Below, one piece after another: positions 17,917 through 27,538 of a DNA stretch of 64,000 nucleotides. The stretch is taken from contig BAEM01000034.1 of NCBI GenBank assembly GCA_000314955.1, positions 186,001 through 250,000 on the forward strand. Direction: 5' to 3'. Every line of letters starts with the position of its first letter. Within the stretch, counting starts at the first letter, position 1. The position numbers were made by a program, and so were the translations under genes. A model generated the notes under the pieces. That model was not told the DNA's origin and did no database searches. It saw only the letters and a list, made by a program, of their open reading frames with translations. The DNA comes from Paraglaciecola chathamensis S18K6 (GTDB taxonomy: Bacteria; Pseudomonadota; Gammaproteobacteria; Enterobacterales; Alteromonadaceae).

Positions 17917-19526
17917 TGATGCGCACGACAGCGTTCTCCAAACCTAATAAACTTGTAATCGCTATTTCTGTTGCTTGTTGGTTCCCAGGTGGCTTGTACG
18001 CTGCCGACCTTAAATTTCTACCTTCTATATCGACCACTGGTTATGTATACGATACTAAAACGGGAAATGAGCCTAGCACAGGCACTGAAGCAGTGTCTGT
18101 TTCTCCTAAATTAGTTTCTTACTTTGCCGGAAAGCGTGCCAGCGGTTCTCTTGTACTTGAAAATACAACAGTTGAACAAAAAAGCAGTGAGCCGAATACG
18201 GACAAGAGCTTTACAGAACTTTCATACTCTTCAGGCATTAGCATAATCGAAGATGTCTTGTCTTTATCGTTGGCTGGAAGCCAAAATTATCGAGTTATTG
18301 ATACCTCGCAAAGTTACATAAGTGACAAAGTTCTCAGTAGCGGTGCTCTAAGTAAAGTATCGAGCCATAATGCACAATTAAGCTTTGTCACTCCTAATCC
18401 GCGCTATATTGGTATGGCGGTTCAAAGTGGGTATTCAAAAACAAAGTCAAATGAAACCCTAGGCAGTTTAACCAACCTCAACAGCGAAGGTTACACTGCA
18501 TCCGCACAGATATATCAAGGCCGTCGGCTGCAAAGCTTAAGTTTTCTACTCAGCTCTCAATTCAGTGACACTAAGCGTGAAAGCACGAGTGATCTGACGT
18601 CAACTTTAACGAGCGCCAACATTGGCTTCAAATTCACCGATGACTACTCATTGATTGTTACCGCGACCGACAGAAAATACGACATTGATGAGAATTCAAT
18701 AACCACTGCAAATAGGCAGAACTTAGATACCACGTCCTACGGCGCGGGCATTCGTTGGCAACCATCGGATGACCGTTTTATCGATGTCACTTATAACAAT
18801 TTGGACGAGGGTGATAATAATAGCAGATATGTAGGATTAAATACCCAATGGGCATTTTCGAAGCGCACTTTTTTGGGTTTTACCTATGATAAAAATTTTT
18901 ATGGCGATGCTTACGACATGGACTTCGCTTATAAGTTAAAGTCATTTAAGACCCAAGCTAGCTACTCGGAAAGTGTGACGTCTTATTCAAGATTAAGCAT
19001 TGTAGAAGGGACTAGTAGCTTATTTGTTTGTCCTATTGGCTCTACTGAGTTTGCTGAGTGTTTTCAACCGACATCAATAGAATATGTTTTACAAGCGGGT
19101 GAAGAATTCCGCAGCTTGAATAGTTTCACTACGGACATTACCGACGAAACCTTGTTTAGAAAAAGTGGCCAGATTAGCTTCGGTTTCAACAAACGTCGTC
19201 TCTCAGCCTCTTTAAACCTAAATTATAATAGAACTGAATATCTTGAATCAGCCAGAGAACAAGACAGTAGAGTCGCTACCTTGAATATTGCATATCAATT
19301 GGGCCGCCGTAATGATATCAGCCTTACAACGAGTTATTCGACCATAGATTACAGCGACACCGACCGACAAAATGACGTGTTGAACATCAGAGCTAGTTTC
19401 ACAAGAGCGCTAAGTAGAGATATGAAACTTACTGTATCTGCACGCTATGTTGACCGAGAAACAGAAGACGACAGTCGAGATATCACCGATTCTCGTCTTA
19501 CAGCAAGTCTCAATTACCGCTTTTAA
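17916..19526 (+). CDS. Outer-membrane beta-barrel protein of the XrtA system (TIGR03016 type)
   Basis: A 536-residue outer-membrane protein. It has a signal peptide (KLVIAISVACWFPGGLYAA, cleavage near residue 29) and a long series of alternating amphipathic strands (for example YTASAQIYQGRRLQSLSFLL), ending in aromatic LTASLNYRF as expected for BAM substrates. Barrels of this sort close the export operon in exosortase A loci and are thought to form or assist the outer-membrane passage of the polymer. The start is in a TAATG overlap with the kinase stop, with AGGAG just upstream. Two consecutive ATG codons exist; either could be used. Confidence 0.88.
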   Translation: MMRTTAFSKPNKLVIAISVACWFPGGLYAADLKFLPSISTTGYVYDTKTGNEPSTGTEAVSVSPKLVSYFAGKRASGSLVLENTTVEQKSSEPNTDKSFTELSYSSGISIIEDVLSLSLAGSQNYRVIDTSQSYISDKVLSSGALSKVSSHNAQLSFVTPNPRYIGMAVQSGYSKTKSNETLGSLTNLNSEGYTASAQIYQGRRLQSLSFLLSSQFSDTKRESTSDLTSTLTSANIGFKFTDDYSLIVTATDRKYDIDENSITTANRQNLDTTSYGAGIRWQPSDDRFIDVTYNNLDEGDNNSRYVGLNTQWAFSKRTFLGFTYDKNFYGDAYDMDFAYKLKSFKTQASYSESVTSYSRLSIVEGTSSLFVCPIGSTEFAECFQPTSIEYVLQAGEEFRSLNSFTTDITDETLFRKSGQISFGFNKRRLSASLNLNYNRTEYLESAREQDSRVATLNIAYQLGRRNDISLTTSYSTIDYSDTDRQNDVLNIRASFTRALSRDMKLTVSARYVDRETEDDSRDITDSRLTASLNYRF

Positions 19527-21287
19527 TTAACGATCAATCCCTTTTTCGTCTTTCTCAAACAGGGATTGTAGCTCTGACTTTCCTTGTTCATTAATATCAA
19601 TCATTTGCTGTAAATTTAAGTTCTTCGTCGCACTGATATTGACCAGCTTATCATCATGTTTCGCAAACACCTCAACTGTGCGGGTCGCTCTATCCTCGTC
19701 AAACCCATACGCTTGAAGCAGCTTCTCTGCTGCTTTTAATCCTGCAGGAAATACCTCTCGTACATAAGTATTAATACCGGCCCTTGCATAATTAATCACA
19801 CTCATTCGATTACGCGCCCTAGCTATAATCTTAATGTGCGGAAAATGATCACGCACTAAGTAGGCGATCTTCAGCGCTTCTTGTTCATTGTCTATGGCTA
19901 TCAGCAACACCTTCACTTTGCTGATACCAGCTGTTCGTAATAAATCTAGGCGACTAGCATCGCCATAAAACACTTTACTACCGAACTTCTTCAAAAACTC
20001 TATTTGTTCAGGGTCTTTGTCCAGTGCAATAAACGGGATTTTATTCGCCGTTAAAATACGTGCTGATACCTGTCCAAATCGTCCAAGCCCCGCGATTAAG
20101 ACTTTAGGCTCTTTTTCATCCGGCTCTGCGTCATATACCGCAGGGCAATTCTTACTGTTAAACCAAACACTGTGCAAAATAACTAATGGTGAGGTCAGCG
20201 CCATAGAGATGCCCACAATCAAAGTCACTTGCTGAGAAATCAAAGTTTCAATAACCCCAGTCACTTCTGCTTGAGACATCACTACAAAGGCGAATTCTCC
20301 ACCTTGGGAAAGCATCAGCCCTATTCGCACGGCATCCGTGGTATTTTGCTTAGCTACTTTTAAGATAGCGAAGATTACTCCACCTTTAACCACGACCAAA
20401 AGCACGCTAGCCCCCAAAATGAACAAGGGTTCGGATACCAACAAAGCTAAATTTAAATTCATCCCGATAGCGATAAAAAACAGCCCTAAAAATAGTCCCT
20501 TAAAAGGAGCAATTTCCGTTTCAAGCTGGTGTTTAAAGCTTGAGTTGGCTAATAAAATTCCTGCAACAAATGCCCCCATCCCCATTGAAAGTCCGGCATC
20601 TTGCATGCCTAACGCTGTCGCTATAACTATAAGCAAGGCCGAGGCAGTCATTACTTCTGAATTGCCATAAAGTGAAATCAAGCTCAAAAATGGATTTATA
20701 AGAAAGCGGCCTATCACAAGCACAGCACACAAAGCTAATACGCTTACCCACCAAGCAGGTCCACTTGCTACATCACCTGGGGACAGGCTCGCTACGAGCA
20801 GTAATATGGGGATGACAGCGACATCTTGCATCAACAAAATAGAGAACCCCTGTTGCCCAGGAGGTGTTTTCAATACACGGTGTTCTTCCATTAACTGTAC
20901 CGCAAATGCGGTCGATGACAGTGCAACAGACAAACCTACCACCAAAGCGGTGACAGGTGATAAGGAAAGAAGCAACAAGCACATAGCCCCAATAAACACT
21001 GTGCTAAATAGCAGTTGTGAGCCCCCTGTCAGCATAATTTTTTTACGCATGTCCCATAGTTGCTTTGGGTCAAGCTCGAGACCGATTATGAATAACAGAA
21101 AAACGACGCCCAATTCCGCTATGTGTAGAATAGTCTGCGGATCATTCACCCAATCCATAACCGACGGACCGATAACCACGCCTGCTACAAGATAGCCTAA
21201 TATGGCCCCCAACTTTAATTTCCTAAAAATAGGAACGGCCACCACAGCTGCTACTAAAAATACTACCGCGGATCCCATTAAGCTCAT
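19527..21287 (-). CDS. CPA2 cation:proton antiporter with RCK domain (KefB/KefC-like)
   Basis: A 586-residue membrane antiporter. Residues 1 to about 380 are 12-13 hydrophobic helices of the Na/H exchanger fold, with GYLVAGVVIGPSVM near 30-43 and SSTAFAVQLM, DVAVIPILLL motifs. A cytoplasmic TrkA-N/RCK domain follows (PKVLIAGLGRFGQVSARIL near 392-410, then the dinucleotide-binding acidic residue in FIALDKD). KefB/KefC exchange potassium for protons, usually gated by glutathione adducts; gating here is unknown. Its stop directly abuts the stop of the convergent barrel gene, with no terminator space between them. Confidence 0.9.
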   Translation of the reverse strand: MSLMGSAVVFLVAAVVAVPIFRKLKLGAILGYLVAGVVIGPSVMDWVNDPQTILHIAELGVVFLLFIIGLELDPKQLWDMRKKIMLTGGSQLLFSTVFIGAMCLLLLSLSPVTALVVGLSVALSSTAFAVQLMEEHRVLKTPPGQQGFSILLMQDVAVIPILLLVASLSPGDVASGPAWWVSVLALCAVLVIGRFLINPFLSLISLYGNSEVMTASALLIVIATALGMQDAGLSMGMGAFVAGILLANSSFKHQLETEIAPFKGLFLGLFFIAIGMNLNLALLVSEPLFILGASVLLVVVKGGVIFAILKVAKQNTTDAVRIGLMLSQGGEFAFVVMSQAEVTGVIETLISQQVTLIVGISMALTSPLVILHSVWFNSKNCPAVYDAEPDEKEPKVLIAGLGRFGQVSARILTANKIPFIALDKDPEQIEFLKKFGSKVFYGDASRLDLLRTAGISKVKVLLIAIDNEQEALKIAYLVRDHFPHIKIIARARNRMSVINYARAGINTYVREVFPAGLKAAEKLLQAYGFDEDRATRTVEVFAKHDDKLVNISATKNLNLQQMIDINEQGKSELQSLFEKDEKGIDR

Positions 21288-21446
21288 CTGACTTTCCTAA
21301 AACACATATTAGGCATGATCATATCAGACCATACCTCGCGAACACATCAGCTTAGCTAAGCCTAGATAGTCAAAATAATTTACTTTTCACAAGCGCTGCT
21401 ATACTTACCACGTTAACAAGTGGTTAATAAACAGTCGGAGAAACCA

Positions 21447-22004
21447 ATGTTTAGACATTACTACATAACAGATGATTTAGAAGACCTAAAACAGGTTGAA
21501 CAAGAACTATTAGATAGTGGGCTAACCGTCCCCCAGTTTCACGTTTTAAGCGAGAACGATGCTGCTCTTGAAAAGCACCACCTGCATGCTATTGAAGCGG
21601 TTTTGAAAAAAGACGTCGTGCACTCCACCCAGCGTGGTGCGATCATCGGCGTGGTTGGCGCACTACTTATACTAGTCGTCGCTTATTTCTTTGAGTGGTA
21701 CACCACAGCAGTAGGTTGGATCCCATTCGGCTTCTGTGCAGTGGTTATTCTGGGCTTTTGCACCTGGGAAGGTGGCCTAATCGGAATACAAACCCCAAAT
21801 TATCAGTTTAAACGCTTTCAGCAACTTCTTAATCAAGGAATGCACATATTCTTTGTTGACATAAACCCCGAGCAGCAATCGATTCTGCGAGACGTTGCGA
21901 GTAGCCATCCTAGTTTGCAATATGCAGGTTCAGGAGAAGCCACCCCAGGCTGGGTAGTCAGCGGCCAGAATAAATTCAGCCAAGTCATGAAGTCTATGCC
22001 ATAA
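21447..22004 (+). CDS. Small membrane protein of unknown function
   Basis: A 185-residue protein with two central membrane helices (GAIIGVVGALLILVVAYFF and GWIPFGFCAVVILGFCTW) between soluble N- and C-terminal parts. The ATG at 21447 is preferred because GGAG lies 8 bases upstream; an in-frame GTG 27 bases earlier lacks a ribosome site. Relatives in gammaproteobacteria carry misleading names such as magnesium transporter or NAD/FAD-utilising enzyme, but nothing in the sequence supports these. The N-terminal half (YYITDDLEDLKQVEQEL) looks like a small alpha/beta domain that might sense stress. Confidence 0.75.
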   Translation: MFRHYYITDDLEDLKQVEQELLDSGLTVPQFHVLSENDAALEKHHLHAIEAVLKKDVVHSTQRGAIIGVVGALLILVVAYFFEWYTTAVGWIPFGFCAVVILGFCTWEGGLIGIQTPNYQFKRFQQLLNQGMHIFFVDINPEQQSILRDVASSHPSLQYAGSGEATPGWVVSGQNKFSQVMKSMP

Positions 22005-22127
22005 CCTTGGTAAGGGTTTTATGGACGTTTGGTATAACCAAAGCCGTAAGTACGATACTCACTTCTCGTATTTATGGCTTTATTTTTACAAGGTCGCTGT
22101 ACATTAGATATCGTTTCCATATCATTT

Positions 22128-22404
22128 ATACCATTCCACTTTAATAATCTGAACACACATCAAGAGTGTAAAAGCCTTAGACAAGGCGCATGACTGGTTG
22201 GGGGCAATACACAAATAGTTATTCTCTTTCGAAGTCTTACAACTCAGTGTAAGCTCTTTTAACACCCGCCTGAAAGGTATGGCCCCAGCGACTTTTGCTC
22301 TGCGTTTTCACTATTTGAAAGGGCAACCATTACTGTATAGCGACGCCTTGTTCAAAAAACGCTAGACGCATTCTGAAGGGGCACTCATTCATGCGGATTG
22401 GTAT
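22128..22404 (+). repeat. Structured inverted-repeat element, copy A (diverged)
   Basis: A 277-base element bounded by imperfect terminal inverted repeats (left end ATACCATTCCACTTTAATAA, right end complementary to ATACCAATCCGCATGAATGA). Its inside matches two other copies at 45938 and 49194, including CTCTTTCGAAGTC, CAGTGTAAGC, TGCTCTGCGTT and CACTATTTGAAAGGG. Internal complementary pairs allow nested stems. No coding frame is convincing. This copy is the most diverged and ends 33 bases before the cyclophilin start. It looks like a MITE-type non-autonomous element. Confidence 0.8.
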
Positions 22405-22436
22405 TCGTTTACTCTTACTCTTTAAAAGGAATTTTC

Positions 22437-23063
22437 ATGTACATACGTTTAGCGCATTTCTATTTAATATTGCTTATCTGCATTAGTCCAATAGCATTAC
22501 AACAAGCCCAAGCGCAGACTAAGCAGGTAAACAAACAGGCTACAATTCAGACCTCGCTCGGCGTCATTGCTATCGAGCTATACTCGCAACAAGCCCCAGC
22601 CACGGTGAGCAATTTTATTGCCTATATCAAGGATGCCGCTTACAACGGAGGCGATTTTTACCGTGTTGTAGGGCCAGACAATGATCAAGGCACGCCACAA
22701 ATATCAGTGATTCAAGGTCGAACAAATTTACACCACAAAGATTTCCCCCCCATTTCGCTCGAAACAACAAAGTACACATCCCTCAAGCACCAAGATGGAA
22801 CTTTATCAATGGCACGAGGCGGCCCAAATACTGCGACTCAAGAGTTTTTCATTTGTGTTGGTGACCAACCAGCGCTCGATTTCGGTGGTAAACGCAATCC
22901 CGATGGTCTCGGTTTTGCCGCTTTTGGAAGAGTGATTTCAGGAATGGATATTGTTAGAAAAATACAGCGTAATAGGCAGACCAAAGCCGTGGAAGATCCT
23001 TATATAAAAAACCAGATATTAGCTCAGCCCATCGAAATACAATCCATAATATTGAGTAAATAA
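22437..23063 (+). CDS. Periplasmic cyclophilin-type peptidyl-prolyl isomerase
   Basis: A 208-residue cyclophilin with a signal peptide (MYIRLAHFYLILLICISPIA, cleavage after QAQA). The ATG at 22437 is supported by AAAAGGA six bases upstream; an earlier in-frame start would begin inside the repeat element and is rejected. Cyclophilin motifs are visible: TSLGVIAIELYSQQAPATVSN, GGDFYRVV, DGTLSMARGGPNTATQEFFI and GFAAFGRVISGMDIV. The family speeds cis/trans isomerisation at proline and assists folding of exported proteins. It appears to be a single gene; the repeat just upstream may contribute its promoter. Confidence 0.9.
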   Translation: MYIRLAHFYLILLICISPIALQQAQAQTKQVNKQATIQTSLGVIAIELYSQQAPATVSNFIAYIKDAAYNGGDFYRVVGPDNDQGTPQISVIQGRTNLHHKDFPPISLETTKYTSLKHQDGTLSMARGGPNTATQEFFICVGDQPALDFGGKRNPDGLGFAAFGRVISGMDIVRKIQRNRQTKAVEDPYIKNQILAQPIEIQSIILSK

Positions 23064-23254
23064 TAAGGCAACCTCCCTGATGCTTCACGTTTAGCATACA
23101 AAAATAAGAACACTGTATAACCTAAACCGATAAGCGCTCGCGCGGATATGTATATGCTGTTCTCAAACGTAAGCGAATTTGATCTTAAATGCGGCTAAAA
23201 GAGTAAAACCTTGATATTCGGATAACCATTTCGGCACAAGCAAAAGGATAATGT

Positions 23255-23434
23255 ATGTTTGATTTCTTAAAATCGTCTCCCGTAAAAAAGCTCAAGAAAC
23301 AATATAACCAAAAACTTGAAGACGCTATGTTAGCGCAAAGAAAGGGCGATATTCGGGCCTACGCGACATTAACAGCTGAAGCTGAAGCACTGTGGAGCGA
23401 AATCGAAACGCTTGAAAAAAACGAAAGGCGCTGA
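23255..23434 (+). CDS. Small DUF6435-type protein
   Basis: A 59-residue charged protein starting MFDFLKSSPVKKLKKQYNQK, with AGGA placed 7 bases before its ATG. The start and the Lys-rich helix followed by an Ala/Glu-rich helix (TLTAEAEALWSEIETLEK) match the small Lacal_2735/DUF6435 family found in marine proteobacteria and Bacteroidetes. The function of the family is unknown. The protein is predicted wholly helical, probably a two-helix hairpin. It stands alone between the cyclophilin and the intron remnant. Confidence 0.72.
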   Translation: MFDFLKSSPVKKLKKQYNQKLEDAMLAQRKGDIRAYATLTAEAEALWSEIETLEKNERR

Positions 23435-23488
23435 AGAACCTGAACTCCAACCGGACACTTATTTTTGGAGCCTGTAATTAATTTTGTG

Positions 23489-23970
23489 GTGCGACACGAA
23501 GTTGCTCCTGTGATTATTTAATCCAATGGATTGGATGTTAAACCTACTGTCTCACCAGTAGTTCCCTACTCAGCTGTGCGTTGACGGTAACATTGAGGTG
23601 CAACCTGTAAAGGTAGCTCCGAAACTGCTAGCCGCAAGCGGTGAAGGCGCTAAGGATGTTGGTAAGGTCAGCAAATGCAAATCTCGAAAAGCATCGCAAC
23701 TGTTAAGAAGCTAAAGCGGCTGACAAGCTTCAACCAAATGGTAAGCGATCAAGAATACCCTTTCACAGATGGGATATCCTGAGTATACGCATCGCCGGTG
23801 TAAAAGAGAGACCTAACCCATCGAGTCACAGGAACGAAACGTGGAAACCCCGTATAGCTCCGAAAGGTAGTTTGGCCGCAAGGGTAAATAATGGTTATGC
23901 GGGAATGGGAGGCCGGAAAAAGCCAATGGTTGTCGGATCCGTACAAGAGTTATTAAAGAAAGCCCCCTAA
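23489..23970 (+). mobile_element. 5' remnant of a group II intron, no reverse transcriptase
   Basis: The segment begins GTGCGACACGAAGTTGC, matching the GTGYG 5' end of bacterial group II introns. It continues with signatures I know from domain I of bacterial introns: ACGTGGAAACCCCGTAT, GGCCGCAAGGGTAAATA and GCGGGAATGGGAGGC near 23838-23913. The usual intron-encoded reverse transcriptase/maturase is absent, and I find no domain V hairpin before the deacetylase gene at 24009. It therefore looks like a dead 5' fragment of roughly 480 bases; its 3' limit is uncertain. Open frames inside it are chance. Confidence 0.65.
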
Positions 23971-24008
23971 TTCCAACCCCGGTAAATCATTAACCACTTA
24001 GAGAAAAT

Positions 24009-24965
24009 CTAGGCTACAACCCCCGCTGCTCGGTATAACTGTAAGTGCACATCAACAAGCGCGCTGATGTCCCGTTGATACCCACCGCCTATCACAGCCG
24101 CCACCGGCACTCCCTGTTTACTGCAAGCGTCGAACACCATACAGTCTCTGGCGTACACCCCTGGGGTAGATATATGTAAATGCCCTAAGTCGTCATTAAC
24201 GTGGATATCTACACCAGCATCGTATATCACTGCATCAGGCTGAACGGTGCTAAATGCTTGATGCAAAGCGCGCTCAACCACAGTTAAATATTCATCGTCT
24301 GTTGTTCCCTTCGCTAATGGAAAGTCTAAGTCAGAAACCTGCTTGCGATGTGGGAAATTCTTCTCGCCATGCAGAGATACAGTAAAAACCTTCGGGTTGT
24401 TAGAGGCTAATTTAGCGGTGCCGTCTCCTTGGTGAACGTCACAATCGAAAATCAATACTTTGTTAATAGCTGAGGCCTGCAACATATTCAAAGCGGCTAA
24501 ATACAGATCATTAAACAAACAAAACCCTGCGCCAAAATTCGCAAATGCATGATGATAACCACCGGTCAAATTCAATGCTTTGCCCTGTTCAAGGGCTAGG
24601 GTTGAAGTCATGACTGTGCCTGCAACAGCCGTTAACGAGCGCTGAATCAGTTGCTCTGACCAAGGAAAGCCGATCCTACGCATGGCTTTAGGGTCAAGCA
24701 CACCTTGGGTAAGCCCGTTGACATAATCGGGGCTGTAAACGCGTTTTAACTGACTTGGTGTGAGCGCATCCGGTTGGTAAAACTGCGCTTTGGGTACGCC
24801 TAAGCTGATAAGCCTATCGTAGATAGCTTGATACTTCTCAATGGGAAATCGGTGTTTAAAGGGTAAATCTAGCTGACTGTAAATGGGATGAAAAACTAAA
24901 GGTGTCGACAAAAGATGGCTCTCATTCATATACTTAGCTTCAGCCCAATATTCGGACCAGAGCAT
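24009..24965 (-). CDS. Histone-deacetylase-superfamily amidohydrolase
   Basis: A 318-residue class II HDAC-like zinc enzyme. The active-site features are in place: GGYHHAFA with the His pair at 138-139, GFCLFNDLY near 147-155, and the zinc-binding FDCDVHQGDGT (Asp176 and His178), with a third Asp in DAGVDIHVNDD. Bacterial members deacetylate polyamines or acyl-lysines. The ATG at 24965 has an AAGG about 7 bases upstream; Met13 (24929) is a weaker alternative without a ribosome site. It is divergent from the yceH gene, only 66 bases apart. Confidence 0.9.
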   Translation of the reverse strand: MLWSEYWAEAKYMNESHLLSTPLVFHPIYSQLDLPFKHRFPIEKYQAIYDRLISLGVPKAQFYQPDALTPSQLKRVYSPDYVNGLTQGVLDPKAMRRIGFPWSEQLIQRSLTAVAGTVMTSTLALEQGKALNLTGGYHHAFANFGAGFCLFNDLYLAALNMLQASAINKVLIFDCDVHQGDGTAKLASNNPKVFTVSLHGEKNFPHRKQVSDLDFPLAKGTTDDEYLTVVERALHQAFSTVQPDAVIYDAGVDIHVNDDLGHLHISTPGVYARDCMVFDACSKQGVPVAAVIGGGYQRDISALVDVHLQLYRAAGVVA

Positions 24966-25031
24966 TATTTACCTTATTGTCTCGTCGGTTTTCCTTCGCT
25001 GCAAGGCATATTTATTTTCTAAGGAGTTATC

Positions 25032-25724
25032 TTGTTAGTTACCTTAACCCAGCTGCAAGCGCGCGTAATCGGTGTACTACTTGAAAAAGAAGTCACCACA
25101 CCTGAGCAATACCCACTTTCATTGAACAGTATCACCACCGCCTGTAATCAAAAAAGTAACCGTGAGCCGGTAATGGAGCTCACCGAGCTTGAAGTGCAAA
25201 ATACCCTTGATGAGCTGCGCGCAAAAAATATGATATTTGAGCAAAGCGGTAGTCGCGCCACACGCTATAAACATCGTTTTTGTAATACTGAATTTAGCGA
25301 TTTACAGTTAACGCCACAGCAATTGGCCATCATTTGCGTGATGTTATTACGTGGTCCGCAAACACCTGGGGAGCTACGCACCCGTGCCCAGCGTATGGCT
25401 GGTTTTAGCCATGTGGATGAAGTCGAGAAGGCCCTAAATGAATTAATGGATTTTAACGGTGAGCAATTGGTCGTGCGCTTAGAACGCGAACCTGGCAAAC
25501 GAGAATCACGCTACGCCCAGCAGTTTTACAAAGACACCAACGAAGCGATTAGCCACGAACCAGCAGTGGACTATTCGGCCAGTACGCCTAGCACTTCAAG
25601 TGCCTCATTCACGCCCAACAGCGCCTCGCAAGAAGCACGTATAGCGGCGCTAGAAGATACCGTCGAGCAATTACGTGATGAACTACAACAGCTTAAACAA
25701 ACCCTAGATGATTTGACCGGATAA
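25032..25724 (+). CDS. yceH: YceH family protein (DUF480/UPF0502)
   Basis: A 230-residue protein made of tandem winged-helix domains. It opens [29 protein letters not shown], the strongly conserved start of YceH, and contains [13 protein letters not shown] and [13 protein letters not shown]. The C-terminal region is Ser/Thr-rich and then a coiled coil ([20 protein letters not shown]). A TTG start with AAGGAG five bases upstream fits. The molecular role of YceH is not settled; the fold suggests DNA or protein binding. Confidence 0.9.
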   Translation: MLVTLTQLQARVIGVLLEKEVTTPEQYPLSLNSITTACNQKSNREPVMELTELEVQNTLDELRAKNMIFEQSGSRATRYKHRFCNTEFSDLQLTPQQLAIICVMLLRGPQTPGELRTRAQRMAGFSHVDEVEKALNELMDFNGEQLVVRLEREPGKRESRYAQQFYKDTNEAISHEPAVDYSASTPSTSSASFTPNSASQEARIAALEDTVEQLRDELQQLKQTLDDLTG

Positions 25725-25803
25725 GGTACTTTGCGCTATTACATATAGATGTATAAGCGCAGCCTTAGGGTATCGCTAGTGCGATTGGGTCAATGGCTAG
25801 TCG

Positions 25804-26265
25804 CTATCGACCCATACGAGGCGCATCTGCATTAGCAGTGAATGTTAGGCGCAAAATTTGTTTACCTGTAGGGGCATGTAGTTTTTCTTCTATTTGTTTG
25901 AAGCCGTACCTAGCATAAAAACTTCGCCCGATTGAGTTATCTTTAAACACCTCCACATCGAGATCGCCGTGCAGCTCTTGAGCCTTATCCATTAAGGCTT
26001 TGCCGATACCTTTTCCATGACAATATGGCTGCAAAAATATTGCGCCTACTTCGTTGCCCATCAGCGCAATGAAGCCTTCAACAATATTGTCGATTTCTGC
26101 TACCCATGTATTCGTATTTGGCATATATACTTCAGCGACATTTATTCCTTCTTGGTCGATGAATTCGTCAGTCATAAATGGATGTGCTAAACGTGTTGCC
26201 GCTTCCCATGAGCTAAGTACTAAGGGTAAATCTGAAGCCAAATACTGGCGAATGTTTACTTTCAT
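25804..26265 (-). CDS. GNAT-family N-acetyltransferase
   Basis: A 153-residue acetyltransferase. The acetyl-CoA-binding motif A is seen as LQPYCHGKGIGKALMDKAQE near residues 77-96, after the strand VEGFIALMGNEVGAIFL; FKDNSIGRSFYARYGFKQIEE near 110-130 is motif B. It resembles YjaB-type enzymes. The acyl acceptor is unknown. It is leftward and preceded by the AraC regulator gene on the same strand, with 79 bases between them. Confidence 0.87.
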   Translation of the reverse strand: MKVNIRQYLASDLPLVLSSWEAATRLAHPFMTDEFIDQEGINVAEVYMPNTNTWVAEIDNIVEGFIALMGNEVGAIFLQPYCHGKGIGKALMDKAQELHGDLDVEVFKDNSIGRSFYARYGFKQIEEKLHAPTGKQILRLTFTANADAPRMGR

Positions 26266-26344
26266 TGTTTTCTCTTCTCTCTCAAGTCAATCACGCTGAT
26301 GTTACTGACTTACGAAAGGCTAAGATTGAAGAAAAACGACAGTT

Positions 26345-27181
26345 TTAGGTAATTTCGAAATTACCGTAAATATCTATCGTAAGATCCCGTTGTTGCGCAT
26401 AACGCGCCGGTGTACTTCCAATCGTGCTCTTGAGTTGACGAATTAAATGAGATTGATCACTAAACCGATACTTATAGGCAATTTCTACCCAATTAATATC
26501 GCTTTCATCGCGCTGATATAAATCATTAAGCAAATTCTCTAACCGCAGCATAGACTGGACTTGTTTCATGGATAAGCCCGTCACCCTATAAAAACTACGC
26601 TCAGTGGTACGTTGTGAAAGATGTAGTTGGTTGCCAATTTCATTAACTGGTGTGTGACTCAATAAAGGTAAGATTTGGCGCACCAAGCGGCTATGTTTAT
26701 CTTCGTAATTATCTATTAGCCACGGCGACAGTAATTGCTCTAACTTACAAATGGCTTGGTGTTTGTTATCTTCAGCGGCAATTAAAAGCAGCTCTGAATC
26801 GAAAATGTCAGTGCCACTAAGGCAATTGACTTCAACCTCTTCAATTTTATCCAGACAAGAAGTAACACTATTTATATCTAAAGAGTAAAGCGCCCCAATC
26901 TTAAATTTAACACCGAGAATCGCGAAAGGAGCTGAATGATCCAGCATAAAGGTATTCACATGCGGGAAAACCCAATGACTTCCTCTAGCGTTTTGCACAA
27001 TAGAGCCATGTGTATACGCATAGGCTCGGTTTGAACGAGCAATAATTAAATGAGAGGAAGGATCTGGATATAACTTTGGAAAATTAAAATTTTGGTCGTG
27101 AGGTTCTTTTTCTAAAAACCAATAACACTCAATATATTTAGCAAGATGTTCTATTCTCGGCAATAGCCTCCAGCTTTTCAT
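26345..27181 (-). CDS. AraC-family transcriptional regulator
   Basis: A 278-residue regulator. The N-terminal 150 residues form a ligand-sensing domain of the DUF6597 kind (MKSWRLLPRIEHLAKYIECYWF, YPDPSSHLIIARS). The C-terminal AraC DNA-binding domain has two helix-turn-helix units: NEIGNQLHLSQRTTERSFYR near 196-215 and WVEIAYKYRFSDQSHLIRQLK near 240-260, ending STPARYAQQR. The target is unknown; the neighbouring GNAT gene on the same strand is one candidate. Confidence 0.88.
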   Translation of the reverse strand: MKSWRLLPRIEHLAKYIECYWFLEKEPHDQNFNFPKLYPDPSSHLIIARSNRAYAYTHGSIVQNARGSHWVFPHVNTFMLDHSAPFAILGVKFKIGALYSLDINSVTSCLDKIEEVEVNCLSGTDIFDSELLLIAAEDNKHQAICKLEQLLSPWLIDNYEDKHSRLVRQILPLLSHTPVNEIGNQLHLSQRTTERSFYRVTGLSMKQVQSMLRLENLLNDLYQRDESDINWVEIAYKYRFSDQSHLIRQLKSTIGSTPARYAQQRDLTIDIYGNFEIT

Positions 27182-27276
27182 TCACTATACCTTTCTCGTT
27201 ACTCCCCACACGACTGTAAAGCCACACTTTTGCCGAACTTCACACAAATGTAAGCGCAAAGCCTAATACTGACAAG

Positions 27277-27475
27277 TATAATAATGACACCCATAGCAAT
27301 ATAATAATGACATCCATAGCAACATAATAATGCCCCCCATAGCTATATTCGTCGCCCATTCTCAATAACAAACACCTCCCCCAACAGAAAACCGCCCAAT
27401 CCCAATATATAAAGCCCAAATATGAAGACACCCATGATAAAACAGAATATAAAATATAATGACACCCATTATAAA
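27277..27475 (-). repeat. REP-like motif array upstream of the transposase (five copies, inverted)
   Basis: Five copies of a motif that reads ATGGGTGTCATTAT on the minus strand: three nearly perfect tandem units of about 23 bases (27277-27297, 27298-27320, 27321-27343), then single copies at 27421-27437 and 27452-27475. The last copy contains ATAATG...CATTAT flanking ACACC, able to form a small hairpin. They are inverted relative to the array downstream of the transposase gene. REP-type sites are the usual substrates of such transposases. Confidence 0.75.
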
Positions 27476-27538
27476 AATGGTTAATTTTCATCCCTCAACT
27501 ATACTTGTTGTGTGTTCCATTTTATTGAGTAGACTGTT

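Noticed and set aside
23749-23946. Open frame of 65 codons on the minus strand
   Set aside because: It lies inside the group II intron remnant, has no ribosome site and no family likeness.
27240-27491. Minus-strand frame before the transposase
   Set aside because: It is created by the REP-like motif array; the residues (repeated tryptophan/tyrosine/glycine) are the translation of tandem repeats.
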